Source: JABCPE02 sp963517805 (lineage in GTDB: Bacteria; Bacteroidota; Bacteroidia; Flavobacteriales; Weeksellaceae). From it: DNA of 7,120 nt. Positions 1 to 6,054 of this stretch are shown here, in pieces; within the stretch, counting starts at the first letter, position 1, and every line of letters starts with the position of its first letter. The stretch lies in NCBI GenBank assembly GCA_963517805.1, contig CAUQHD010000078.1, forward strand, positions 1 to 7,120. Direction: 5' to 3'. Position numbers and translations under genes: made by a program. The notes beneath the pieces are model-generated. The model was not told where the DNA came from. It searched no databases and saw only the letters and a list, made by a program, of their open reading frames with translations.

Positions 1-431
1 TTAGTATTCCAGTCCTTTGCTCCATCGATATATTCATTAGGATTTTTAAGCATCAGAAGCAACTTTACCCCTCCTAAAAAACTATTTTTAATCCTAATCT
101 GCTCTATATCCTTCCAAGCAATAAGCCTCAGATTTTCTTTTTCAGAAACTAAATCAACGATTCCTTCCTCATTAATTAAAAGTCCTGCTTTATCATTTTG
201 TTTTCCTTTTTTACGAAAAAATTTCACTATTTGTAAAACTAAAGAAAACAAAATAACCACCGCCAAAATCCCTAATAATATCTTACTCATATCCGAAGAA
301 CCACCTTCCTCTTTCAGGATTTTGATAAATCTTCTCAAAACAAATGTCAGTATAGAAATGTGTAGAACGCCCAACAATACTGATTGATTGTCATTTCCTA
401 AAACTACTGGATAAAATTTTTCTCTGCTCAT
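1..431 (-). CDS. STM3941-like small membrane protein, 3' end cut off by window edge
   Basis: The open frame starts at ATG 431-429 and stays open to base 1, giving 143 codons with no stop, so the C-terminus lies outside the window. Two hydrophobic segments are visible, at about residues 17-39 and 50-72, each followed by basic residues. A soluble part follows with AGLLINEEGIVDL (82-94), IAWKDIEQIRI (104-114) and LKNPNEYID (128-136). This layout, with paired membrane helices and then a strand-rich domain containing a W-[KE]-D-I-E motif and a K-N-P-x-x-Y-I motif, is what I recall for the STM3941 family, whose function is unknown. The start is only 1 nt after the ftsI stop (TAG-T-ATG), so it is almost certainly co-translated with ftsI. 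In related bacteria murE usually follows ftsI, so this gene looks like an insertion into the dcw cluster. The coding call is firm; the family name rests on motif memory. Confidence 0.8.
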   Translation of the reverse strand, partial: MSREKFYPVVLGNDNQSVLLGVLHISILTFVLRRFIKILKEEGGSSDMSKILLGILAVVILFSLVLQIVKFFRKKGKQNDKAGLLINEEGIVDLVSEKENLRLIAWKDIEQIRIKNSFLGGVKLLLMLKNPNEYIDGAKDWNT

Positions 432-432
432 A

Positions 433-2439
433 CTAATTCTGCATTCTTAGATAAATTTTCTGGTCTTTCTTCATCACTGTTCCTGCTTCTGGGAACTGTT
501 CCATGATTTTCCCAACACCCTTATATTCAACCCTATAACCAAGATTTTCCAGCTGAGGAACAATATTTTTCCCTATCAATCCCACTAATTCTGGCATTTG
601 TCCTCCGTTTATCTTTATTTTAGGATTGCTTACAGTCATTTTTTTCAAATCTACCTTTTGGTCTTTCAGCATATCTTCTCTCATATTCAGCGGGGTTTTT
701 AGGAAAGTTTTTCCCGCTATTTCCTTGAATACCGGTGCAGCAACTACGCCTCCATAATAATTCCCTTGAGGCTGATTTACCATAACCATGCATGTATATT
801 TAGGATTATCTGCTGGATAAAACCCTGCAAAAGAGGCCTGATATTTTCCTCCTTCTTTCCAATATTCAAAACGCGCCGTTCCAGTTTTTCCTGCCATCTT
901 GAGGTTAGGCGTGAAGATACTTTTGGCTGTTCCTTTTTCCACTGCTTTGGTAAGGGCTTCGGTCATCATTTTTATAGCTTTATCAGAAGCCATTTTATTT
1001 ACCATTACCTCTGGTTTCGCTTCATAAACGACTTTACCATCTCTCATGATTTTATCAATGAAAAGAGGTTTTACCATCTTACCTTTATTAGCAATGCCGT
1101 TATAAAAGGTTGTCAACTGCAAAAGATTGAAACTCGATGCATATCCATAAGATAGGGATGCAAGTGTAGCCTTGTTCCATCTTGGGTTTTCAGGAGTTAC
1201 TATAAATGGTCTGGTAACGCCGGGCAGCTCAATTTCCATTTTATCAAACATTTTCCAGCGTTTGAGATGATTGATAAAGATTTTAGGGTTTTCTGCATAA
1301 GACTTCACTATAAGCTTAGCAGAACCGACATTACTAGACTGCGCTAGAATATCGCTGATTTCATAAAGCCCGCCGCCATGTCCATCACTTATTTTCTGTC
1401 CTGCATAGTTCCAAGTACCGTCCCCCGTATCAACTTTTGTGTTTTCATCTACGAAACCATCATCCATAGCTGCCAATAGAGAAACAACCTTAAAAGTAGA
1501 GCCTGGTTCTGTAACATCTTTCAGGGCATAGTTGTAGGCATCTACATACTGCCCATCTTCATTTCTTCTAAGATTTACCATTGCCCGAACTTTCCCTGTT
1601 TCTACCTCCATTACCAAAACGCTCCCATGATGTGCCTGAAATGCAATCAGCTGCTTTTCCAAAGCCGAATGGGCAATATCCTGAATCCTTAAATCTAATG
1701 TAGTATAAACATCCTGTCCATCAACAGGTTCTTTAACCTTCCAATAATCAATGGGTTTCCATTGTGTGGCATTGACCCGCTGAACCAAACGGAAACCATC
1801 CTGCCCTGAAAGGTATTTGCTGAACGCCCCTTCAAAACCAGATTTTATGCTGCCTCTATCCACACCTATTGTTCCCGACCCAATCTGATTGGTCGCCAAA
1901 ATTCTTTTATAATTAGGCTCTATGATTAAGCATCTGTTTTTCTTGTATTCTTTTGTTTTTGGGTTGTATGAGCTAAAAATAGGAAGTTTTTTCAGTCTAT
2001 TCATCTGCTCAAAATCCAAATTAGTAACCAATGAATAGTATTGATTATTCTTCTTCTTCTGCTGGTCAAAAACACTTCTATACTGCCGCCTTGGTTTCCC
2101 GAAGATTTTATTTAAAGAATCTGTGAGCTTTGCAATATTTCTTTCGTATGCCGTGTCTTTAATTACCTTAAAATCAATGAATATATTATACTTTATAACC
2201 GTAGTTGCAAGGATAGAACCATCTGAGGCGTAGAGATTTCCGCGTGCTGCTTTTACAGTATCTTCTTTGTAATTGGGCTGAATATAATTTTTTTCTATAT
2301 CTTTTACATTAGAATCGTTCTGTAAGGCTACAATCCTCCCAATAAAAACCATAAAAGTAACCAGCACCACAGCAACGAAGATATAACCCAGCTGCAGAGC
2401 TTTGGTTCGTTTATTTTCGTATTTATTTTGTTTTGCCAT
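433..2439 (-). CDS. ftsI: Penicillin-binding protein, class B, FtsI/PBP3-type septal transpeptidase with PASTA domain
   Basis: This is a D,D-transpeptidase that cross-links septal peptidoglycan in the periplasm as part of the divisome. The 668-residue protein has a short basic cytoplasmic tail, one membrane anchor (about 17-39), and a pedestal/dimerisation domain beginning with RGNLYASDG (66-74) and including the conserved FEGAFSKYLSGQDG stretch (202-215). The transpeptidase domain follows. All three catalytic motifs are intact: STFK with nucleophile Ser314 and Lys317, SSN at 368-370, and KTGT at 518-521. A single PASTA domain (about 613-668, MPELVGLIGKN onward) ends the protein, as is common in Bacteroidota and Firmicutes homologues but not in E. 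coli FtsI. The ATG overlaps the end of the ftsL-like gene by 17 nt, suggesting translational coupling. Length and order fit a complete gene, and the dcw position argues for FtsI rather than an elongation PBP2. Confidence 0.96.
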   Translation of the reverse strand: MAKQNKYENKRTKALQLGYIFVAVVLVTFMVFIGRIVALQNDSNVKDIEKNYIQPNYKEDTVKAARGNLYASDGSILATTVIKYNIFIDFKVIKDTAYERNIAKLTDSLNKIFGKPRRQYRSVFDQQKKKNNQYYSLVTNLDFEQMNRLKKLPIFSSYNPKTKEYKKNRCLIIEPNYKRILATNQIGSGTIGVDRGSIKSGFEGAFSKYLSGQDGFRLVQRVNATQWKPIDYWKVKEPVDGQDVYTTLDLRIQDIAHSALEKQLIAFQAHHGSVLVMEVETGKVRAMVNLRRNEDGQYVDAYNYALKDVTEPGSTFKVVSLLAAMDDGFVDENTKVDTGDGTWNYAGQKISDGHGGGLYEISDILAQSSNVGSAKLIVKSYAENPKIFINHLKRWKMFDKMEIELPGVTRPFIVTPENPRWNKATLASLSYGYASSFNLLQLTTFYNGIANKGKMVKPLFIDKIMRDGKVVYEAKPEVMVNKMASDKAIKMMTEALTKAVEKGTAKSIFTPNLKMAGKTGTARFEYWKEGGKYQASFAGFYPADNPKYTCMVMVNQPQGNYYGGVVAAPVFKEIAGKTFLKTPLNMREDMLKDQKVDLKKMTVSNPKIKINGGQMPELVGLIGKNIVPQLENLGYRVEYKGVGKIMEQFPEAGTVMKKDQKIYLRMQN

Positions 2440-2800
2440 GCCGTGTTGTGCTATCTAATTTTACAAAAATTTTCAATGGATGGGTTTCCAGAGCCATTAG
2501 GGAATCTTTTTCTACTTCTTTGCTCAGCTCAGATTCTAATTTTATTTTTATCAATTTACTTTGCGCATAGGCATTCTGAGACTTATATTCCTCAACTTGG
2601 TTTTTAAGTTCATTTATCCGTCCTATTTTCTGATTAACCAAATGATTACTATAAATGATAATCATAATCAGTATAAAAATCAGCAAAAAGTATTTATAAT
2701 GCGCCTTTACTTCATCTCTGTTCAAGAAATTTCCCTTTAATATATCTACTAAAGTCAGTTTCTTTCTTGTTTTCGGATATGTTGCATTACTTTTTGCCAA
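2423..2800 (-). CDS. ftsL: FtsL-like cell division protein
   Basis: This 125-residue bitopic membrane protein has a basic cytoplasmic N-terminus (1-34), one strongly hydrophobic helix (about 36-52, YKYFLLIFILIMIIIYS), and a periplasmic heptad-like segment (about 54-98) predicted to form a coiled coil. That is the architecture of FtsL/DivIC proteins, which hold the divisome together with FtsQ/DivIB and activate the FtsW-FtsI synthase. Sequence identity in this family is very low, so the call depends on architecture and on its place between rsmH and ftsI. The frame begins at TTG 2800-2798. I see no in-frame ATG upstream, and the next in-frame ATG lies inside the membrane helix (M46), so TTG is the likely start. 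It lies 16 nt after the rsmH stop and its own end overlaps ftsI by 17 nt. Confidence 0.88.
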   Translation of the reverse strand: MAKSNATYPKTRKKLTLVDILKGNFLNRDEVKAHYKYFLLIFILIMIIIYSNHLVNQKIGRINELKNQVEEYKSQNAYAQSKLIKIKLESELSKEVEKDSLMALETHPLKIFVKLDSTTRHGKTK

Positions 2801-2816
2801 AATATGATATTTAAAA

Positions 2817-3710
2817 TTATAATTTTATTCCAACTCTCATCTTTGCGCTTCTCGCTCGGGAGTTTTCTTCTATTTCTTCATCCGAAGGGATAATTGCCTT
2901 ACTATGAGGAAGATGAAAAACTTTATCATAATTCCCAAAAATATCTCTCTCTGGCTCTCCCTCAAACATTCCATTTTTCAGGAATTTTTTAACCAAACGG
3001 TCTTCCAGCGAATGATACGAAATAATTACTAATGCGCCTCCTTTTTTCAAAATTCGGGAGGATTGCTGCAGCATTTCTTTTAACGCTTCCAGCTCTTGAT
3101 TAACCTCAATCCGAACCGCCTGAAATATCTGCGCAAAAAACTTATTGCTTTTGTGTGCTGGGATATAGGAAAAAACTTTTTTCAAATCTTCCGTTGTTTC
3201 TATCTTTTTTTCTTTCCTTTTATGGACTATTTCCCGTGCCAGTTTTCGCGCCTCCCTTAGCTCACCATAATAATAAAAAATATCCGCAAGACGCTCTTCT
3301 TCATAGTCATTAATAACTTCTTGCGCATTAAGTCTCTGCATTACATTCATTCTCATATCCAAAGGTGCATCACTCCTGATGGAAAAGCCTCTTTCTGCTT
3401 CATCAAACTGGTGAGAGGAAACCCCCAAATCCCCCAAAACACCATCCACCTGAGTAACACCATACATTAAAAGAGAGTTTTCTAAAAATCTGAAATTTTG
3501 GTTAATCAATGTAAATCTTGGGTCGCCAATAGTATTACCCAAAGCATCCATATCTTGGTCAAAAGAATACAACTTACCTTTTTCCGACAATCGGCTCAAT
3601 ATCTCTCTTGAATGTCCGCCGCCGCCAAAGGTAACATCTACATAAACCCCATCCGGATTAACCAACAGAGCATCAATACTTTCCTTTAATAAAACTGGTT
3701 TATGATACAT
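2817..3710 (-). CDS. rsmH: 16S rRNA (cytosine(1402)-N(4))-methyltransferase RsmH (MraW)
   Basis: RsmH uses S-adenosylmethionine to methylate N4 of C1402 in the decoding centre of 16S rRNA, tuning start-codon choice and fidelity. The 297-residue length is normal for the family. Visible motifs are HKPVLL (3-8), the SAM-binding loop VDVTFGGGGHS (24-34), the acidic FDQD (50-53), and DLGVSSHQFD (94-103) followed by RGFSIRSDAPLDMRM (107-121). Also present are QAVRIEVNQEL (197-207), ISYHSLEDR (230-238) and the C-terminal NSRARSAKMR (283-292). All core motifs are intact. The ATG start gives the usual MYHKPVLL beginning. It lies 3 nt after the mraZ stop, in the standard mraZ-rsmH pairing at the head of the dcw operon. 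Confidence 0.98.
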   Translation of the reverse strand: MYHKPVLLKESIDALLVNPDGVYVDVTFGGGGHSREILSRLSEKGKLYSFDQDMDALGNTIGDPRFTLINQNFRFLENSLLMYGVTQVDGVLGDLGVSSHQFDEAERGFSIRSDAPLDMRMNVMQRLNAQEVINDYEEERLADIFYYYGELREARKLAREIVHKRKEKKIETTEDLKKVFSYIPAHKSNKFFAQIFQAVRIEVNQELEALKEMLQQSSRILKKGGALVIISYHSLEDRLVKKFLKNGMFEGEPERDIFGNYDKVFHLPHSKAIIPSDEEIEENSRARSAKMRVGIKL

Positions 3711-3713
3711 CTT

Positions 3714-4175
3714 CTAATTTTCTACATCTATTCTGCCCATTACTTCTTCCGTGAGTTTGCCAAAATCCTCTTCACTAATTGAAATAACACTCTCATAGGC
3801 TTCCTTGTCCCAGATTTCAAAAAAAACTCCTGCACCGGAAACAACAACATCTTTGTTCAAGCCCGCAAAGATTTTTAAATCTTTTGGAACTAAAATCCGC
3901 TCCGAAGCATCCACTTCTATATTTTTTACTCCCGCTGTGAAAATCCTTATAAAATCTGCGTTTTTTCTTACGAAACGATTCAGCTCATTGAGTTTTTCCA
4001 TAACGCCATTCCACTGGCAGAGCGGATAAACTTCTAAGCAATTCTGAAACACAGAACGCTTTATCACAAAAGTTTTTTCTGTGATATTTTCTAGATGATT
4101 TATCAGAGACTGTGGCAGTTTCAGCCTTCCTTTATCATCTATTTTGCACTCATATGTTTCATAAAAATGTTCCAT
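3714..4175 (-). CDS. mraZ: MraZ, transcriptional regulator of the division and cell wall cluster
   Basis: MraZ is a DNA-binding protein of the SpoVT/AbrB-like fold that forms ring oligomers and, in E. coli, represses its own operon by binding tandem TGGG-containing boxes. The 153-residue protein has the two expected half-domains, each with the D-x-x-x-R signature: DDKGRLKLP (13-21) and DASERILVP (89-97). It is the first gene of the minus-strand operon. The start at ATG 4175-4173 gives the usual short N-terminus before YECKIDDKGR. A matching pair of GTGGGA boxes lies 36-50 nt upstream of the start codon, which supports autoregulation here. No ribosome-binding site is evident, as is usual in Bacteroidota. 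Confidence 0.97.
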   Translation of the reverse strand: MEHFYETYECKIDDKGRLKLPQSLINHLENITEKTFVIKRSVFQNCLEVYPLCQWNGVMEKLNELNRFVRKNADFIRIFTAGVKNIEVDASERILVPKDLKIFAGLNKDVVVSGAGVFFEIWDKEAYESVISISEEDFGKLTEEVMGRIDVEN

Positions 4176-4187
4176 TTGGGGACAAAT
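4174..4187. repeat. Small inverted repeat overlapping the mraZ start codon
   Basis: The sequence ATTTGGGGACAAAT has 5-bp arms (ATTTG and CAAAT) around a 4-nt centre. It overlaps both the mraZ start codon and the downstream half of the proximal -7 element. It could fold weakly around the translation start, or be a TGGG-containing site in opposite orientation to the upstream boxes. Arms this short in AT-rich DNA may be chance. Confidence 0.3.
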
Positions 4188-4190
4188 TTA
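4183..4190 (-). promoter_or_regulatory. Proximal candidate mraZ promoter, -7 element TAAATTTG
   Basis: Read on the minus strand, TAAATTTG matches the Bacteroidota sigma-A -7 consensus TAnnTTTG exactly. No TTG is present at the -33 spacing; instead the two GTGGGA boxes occupy that region. Transcription would begin within a few bases of the start codon at 4175, giving a nearly leaderless mRNA. A bound MraZ would cover the -33 region and block this promoter. Confidence 0.5.
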
Positions 4191-4210
4191 TATATTAATT
4201 TCTAAAAATT

Positions 4211-4225
4211 CCCACTTTTTCCCAC
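4211..4225 (-). promoter_or_regulatory. Probable MraZ operator, two GTGGGA boxes 10 bp apart
   Basis: On the minus strand the sequence reads AAAAGTGGGAAAAAGTGGGA, a tandem direct repeat with an exact 10-bp period (GTGGG cores at 4225-4221 and 4215-4211). The spacing of one helical turn fits a ring-shaped oligomer contacting successive boxes on one face. E. coli MraZ is known to bind TGGG repeats with 5-nt spacers, and mycoplasma MraZ an AAAGTG-type box; this site contains both patterns. A third box at the next 10-bp step is absent on either side. Its location just upstream of mraZ makes autorepression the obvious reading. Confidence 0.82.
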
Positions 4226-4229
4226 TTTT

Positions 4230-4259
4230 AAAACTTAATGTTAATAACTTTTAATCAAA
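4230..4259 (-). promoter_or_regulatory. Distal candidate mraZ promoter (TTTG, 18 nt, TAAGTTTT)
   Basis: On the minus strand, TTTG (4259-4256) is followed after 18 nt by TAAGTTTT (4237-4230), one mismatch from the Bacteroidota TTTG-N17-20-TAnnTTTG promoter. The predicted transcription start falls on or next to the first GTGGGA box, so MraZ bound there would block it. This competes with, or works alongside, the proximal candidate at 4183-4190. Confidence 0.45.
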
Positions 4260-4261
4260 CC

Positions 4262-4305
4262 TTTATCTAAAAACGCTCATATAGCTTTGTTTAGATAAAT
4301 CTAAA
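4262..4305. repeat. Cluster of TTTAGAT half-sites as nested inverted repeats (candidate operator)
   Basis: Three copies of the 7-mer TTTAGAT/ATCTAAA lie within 44 bp. TTTATCTAAA (4262-4271) is the exact reverse complement of TTTAGATAAA (4290-4299), forming a 10-bp inverted repeat with an 18-bp gap. The second copy also belongs to a tighter palindrome, TTTAGATAAATCTAAA (4290-4305), with 7-bp arms around AA. A plus-strand TAGCTTTG lies between the arms. The arrangement resembles a dimeric repressor operator in a divergent regulatory region. It could also be a chance product of AT-rich DNA; no regulator is identifiable here. Confidence 0.45.
4282..4289 (+). promoter_or_regulatory. Weak candidate plus-strand promoter, -7 element TAGCTTTG
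   Basis: TAGCTTTG fits TAnnTTTG exactly but no TTG is visible at the expected -33 spacing. The TTTAGAT palindrome begins at the next base, where transcription would start. It would be a second, more distal promoter for the hydrolase gene, with a leader of about 100 nt. Confidence 0.25.
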
Positions 4306-4364
4306 TTTTAGCATTTTTTATTAAAATACTTTTCAATTAATATTTTTTTATTTCATTTTTTTTG

Positions 4365-4372
4365 TATTTTTG
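4365..4372 (+). promoter_or_regulatory. Candidate hydrolase promoter, -7 element TATTTTTG
   Basis: TATTTTTG matches the TAnnTTTG consensus exactly and is followed by GCGAGTGCA, giving a leader of roughly 15-20 nt before the ATG at 4396. The expected -33 TTG is not clear; that region is a T-rich run. Position and match make it the best promoter for the plus-strand genes. Confidence 0.55.
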
Positions 4373-4395
4373 CGAGTGCAGGATTTGTGTAAAGT

Positions 4396-5166
4396 ATGAT
4401 TTTTAAATCTATCATGTTTAAAAAGGAAAAAAACTTCACTTTTTTAGAAAAAGGGGAAGGACATCCTATGGTTCTTCTGCATGGGCTTATGGGAGGGCTC
4501 AGCAACTTCGAGGAGATGGCAGATTTCTTCGCAGACAAGGGCTTCAAAGTGTATGTCCCTCAGCTGCCTGTATATGATTTGCCCGTGCTAAATACTAACC
4601 TCACAAGCCTTGCAAAATTCGTAGGAAAATTCATCAAACATCAGATAGGAAAACCTGTGACTTTAGTAGGAAACTCCATGGGAGGGCATATAGGACTTAT
4701 ACTTACTCTGGCTCGTCCAGAATATGTTCATTCTCTTGTTCTTACGGGAAGTTCAGGGCTTTATGAGCGTTCTTTCGGAGATAGTTTCCCAAGAAAAAGC
4801 GACAAAGAATACATCAAAAGAAAAACCCAAGAAGTTTTTTATAACCCCGATGTAGCGACAGATGAACTTGTGGATGAAGTTTTCAGCATCGTAAATGACC
4901 GAATGAAAGGCATAAAAACAGTAATGCTGGCAAGAAGTGCCATCAAACATAATATGCAGAATGAACTGCCTAACATCAAATGTCCTACCTGCATCATCTG
5001 GGGAAAACAAGACAATGTAACTCCGCCAGATGTGGCCATAGAGATGAACAGGCTGATACCTAATTCGGAGCTGTTTTGGATAGACCAATGTGGACACGCC
5101 GCAATGATGGAAAAACCAGAGGAATTTAATGGAATTCTCTACAACTGGTTAAAAGATAAAGTTTAA
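4396..5166 (+). CDS. Alpha/beta fold hydrolase
   Basis: This 256-residue cytoplasmic-type protein, with no signal peptide, has the alpha/beta hydrolase fold. HGLMGG (29-34) supplies the oxyanion hole, VGNSMGGH (91-98) is the nucleophile elbow with Ser94, Asp206 sits in IWGKQDNVTP, and His234 in DQCGHAAMMEKP, so the catalytic triad is complete. A helical cap (about 122-185) lies between the elbow and the acid residue. The fold covers esterases, lipases, C-C bond hydrolases and haloperoxidase-like enzymes, and the substrate cannot be read from the sequence. The first ATG was chosen; Met7 (4414) is an alternative start that leaves the fold untouched. The gene lies beside engB and opposite the mraZ operon, an order I recall from other flavobacteria, and is followed by a hairpin terminator. 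Confidence 0.93.
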   Translation: MIFKSIMFKKEKNFTFLEKGEGHPMVLLHGLMGGLSNFEEMADFFADKGFKVYVPQLPVYDLPVLNTNLTSLAKFVGKFIKHQIGKPVTLVGNSMGGHIGLILTLARPEYVHSLVLTGSSGLYERSFGDSFPRKSDKEYIKRKTQEVFYNPDVATDELVDEVFSIVNDRMKGIKTVMLARSAIKHNMQNELPNIKCPTCIIWGKQDNVTPPDVAIEMNRLIPNSELFWIDQCGHAAMMEKPEEFNGILYNWLKDKV

Positions 5167-5167
5167 C

Positions 5168-5198
5168 AAATGGAAGTTAGTTACTAGCTTCCATTTTT
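5168..5198 (+). terminator. Rho-independent terminator after the hydrolase gene
   Basis: Starting 2 bases after the stop codon, AAATGGAAGTTAGT (5168-5181) pairs with ACTAGCTTCCATTT (5183-5196) with one G-U wobble and no other mismatch, though the innermost pairs must open to form a loop. The stem runs into a five-T tract (5194-5198). It fits an intrinsic terminator or attenuator between the hydrolase and engB. No TAnnTTTG promoter is evident in the remaining 18 bp before engB, so some read-through seems needed. Confidence 0.72.
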
Positions 5199-5216
5199 CA
5201 AATACAAAATTTAGAA

Positions 5217-5825
5217 ATGAAAATAAAATCTGTTTCTTTCGTAAAAAGCAGCCAAAAATGGCAGGACTGCCCAGCACCAAATCTTCCGGAATACGCCTTC
5301 ATCGGGCGAAGTAATGTAGGAAAATCCTCCCTAATAAATGCCCTAATGAACCAAAAAGACTTAGCTAAAACCTCGCAGACACCAGGGAAAACACAGCTTA
5401 TCAATCATTTTTTAGTCAATGAAGAATGGTACCTTACCGACCTGCCCGGCTACGGCTACGCAAGAGTTTCTAAATCGCAGAGAAAAGATTTTGAAAAGCT
5501 GATTACCAACTATATTCTCAACAGAGAAAACCTCGTTCATCTATTTGTTTTGGTGGATATCCGCCACCTGCCGCAGAAGATAGATTTGGAATTTATAGAG
5601 TGGTGCGGAGAAAACCAAATTTCTTTTTCCATCATCTTCACTAAATCAGACAAGATGAAAACCCAAGCTGCCGCAGAAAAAAGCGTTGCAGAATACAAGA
5701 AAATTCTTTTAGAAACTTGGGAAGAACTACCCAATATTTTTGTCACCTCAGCAGAGAAAAAACTGGGCGAAGAGCAGATTTTGAATTTCATAGAAGAAAC
5801 CAACAAAATCATTTCTACTAAATGA
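5217..5825 (+). CDS. engB: Ribosome biogenesis GTPase EngB (YihA/YsxC)
   Basis: EngB is a small GTPase needed for a late step of 50S ribosomal subunit assembly, essential in several bacteria. The 202-residue protein is full length for the family and carries all GTPase motifs: G1 GRSNVGKS (30-37), G2 region TPGKTQLINHF (55-65) with Thr59, G3 DLPGYG (75-80), G4 TKSD (142-145) and G5 SAE (178-180). DLPGYGYARVSK is typical of EngB. The ATG at 5217 gives the expected N-terminus with the KSVSFVKSS strand. The stop TGA overlaps an ATG (ATGA at 5822-5825) that begins the frameshifted small membrane gene, suggesting that the two were translationally coupled. Confidence 0.97.
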   Translation: MKIKSVSFVKSSQKWQDCPAPNLPEYAFIGRSNVGKSSLINALMNQKDLAKTSQTPGKTQLINHFLVNEEWYLTDLPGYGYARVSKSQRKDFEKLITNYILNRENLVHLFVLVDIRHLPQKIDLEFIEWCGENQISFSIIFTKSDKMKTQAAAEKSVAEYKKILLETWEELPNIFVTSAEKKLGEEQILNFIEETNKIISTK

Positions 5826-6054
5826 AATTCATAGAATTTTTTATTGGCTTTCGATTACTTTATGCCCAATAATAGCGACCAGTATTATCAGTTTCTTCAT
5901 ATGGAACTTATCCGAGTCTTTATTATGGTGCATTATTATGGAAGGATGTGGGATTTTAGCGGGAATATATTTAGCAGAATACATTAGGAAAAAATATGGT
6001 TGCTCTAATTTCTACTCCAAACTAATGAACACCTCAGATTTAGATGAAAAATAA
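5822..6054 (+). pseudogene. Small two-helix membrane protein gene, frameshifted at a T6 run
   Basis: The ATG overlapping the engB stop reads only 16 codons before TAA. One base out of phase, the frame is open from 5794 to TAA 6052-6054 and encodes a protein-like sequence without a usable early start. Adding one T to the T6 run at 5837-5842 joins the two into a 77-residue protein beginning MKFIEFFYWLSITL. It has two hydrophobic helices (about 7-29 and 33-52) and a basic, hydrophilic tail with AEYIRKKYGCSNFYSK (52-67) and ending TSDLDEK. The ATGA overlap with engB and the 11-nt overlap with the next gene are the tight spacing expected of a real operon member. No function is recognised. The shift could be a true mutation, a sequencing or assembly error at the homopolymer, or, less likely, slippage during expression. 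Confidence 0.75.

Noticed and set aside
766..1155. 129-codon plus-strand open frame inside ftsI
   Set aside because: It lies wholly opposite the transpeptidase domain of ftsI, is rich in Cys, His, Phe and Arg as antisense frames are, and has no recognisable motif.
3805..4029. 74-codon plus-strand open frame inside mraZ
   Set aside because: It is antisense to the conserved core of MraZ, has low-complexity composition, and lacks a promoter.
4353..4547. Minus-strand open frame across the hydrolase start
   Set aside because: It overlaps the hydrolase N-terminus and its promoter, and its translation is not protein-like.
4753..5097. Minus-strand open frames opposite the hydrolase (114 and 66 codons)
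   Set aside because: They are shadows of a gene with an intact catalytic triad; no family features.
5198..5812. Minus-strand open frames opposite engB
   Set aside because: EngB motifs are complete on the plus strand; the antisense frames are Ser/Phe-rich shadows.
5822..5872. A 16-codon peptide gene starting in the engB stop
   Set aside because: Its start fits, but the sequence makes best sense as the first codons of the frameshifted 77-residue membrane protein.
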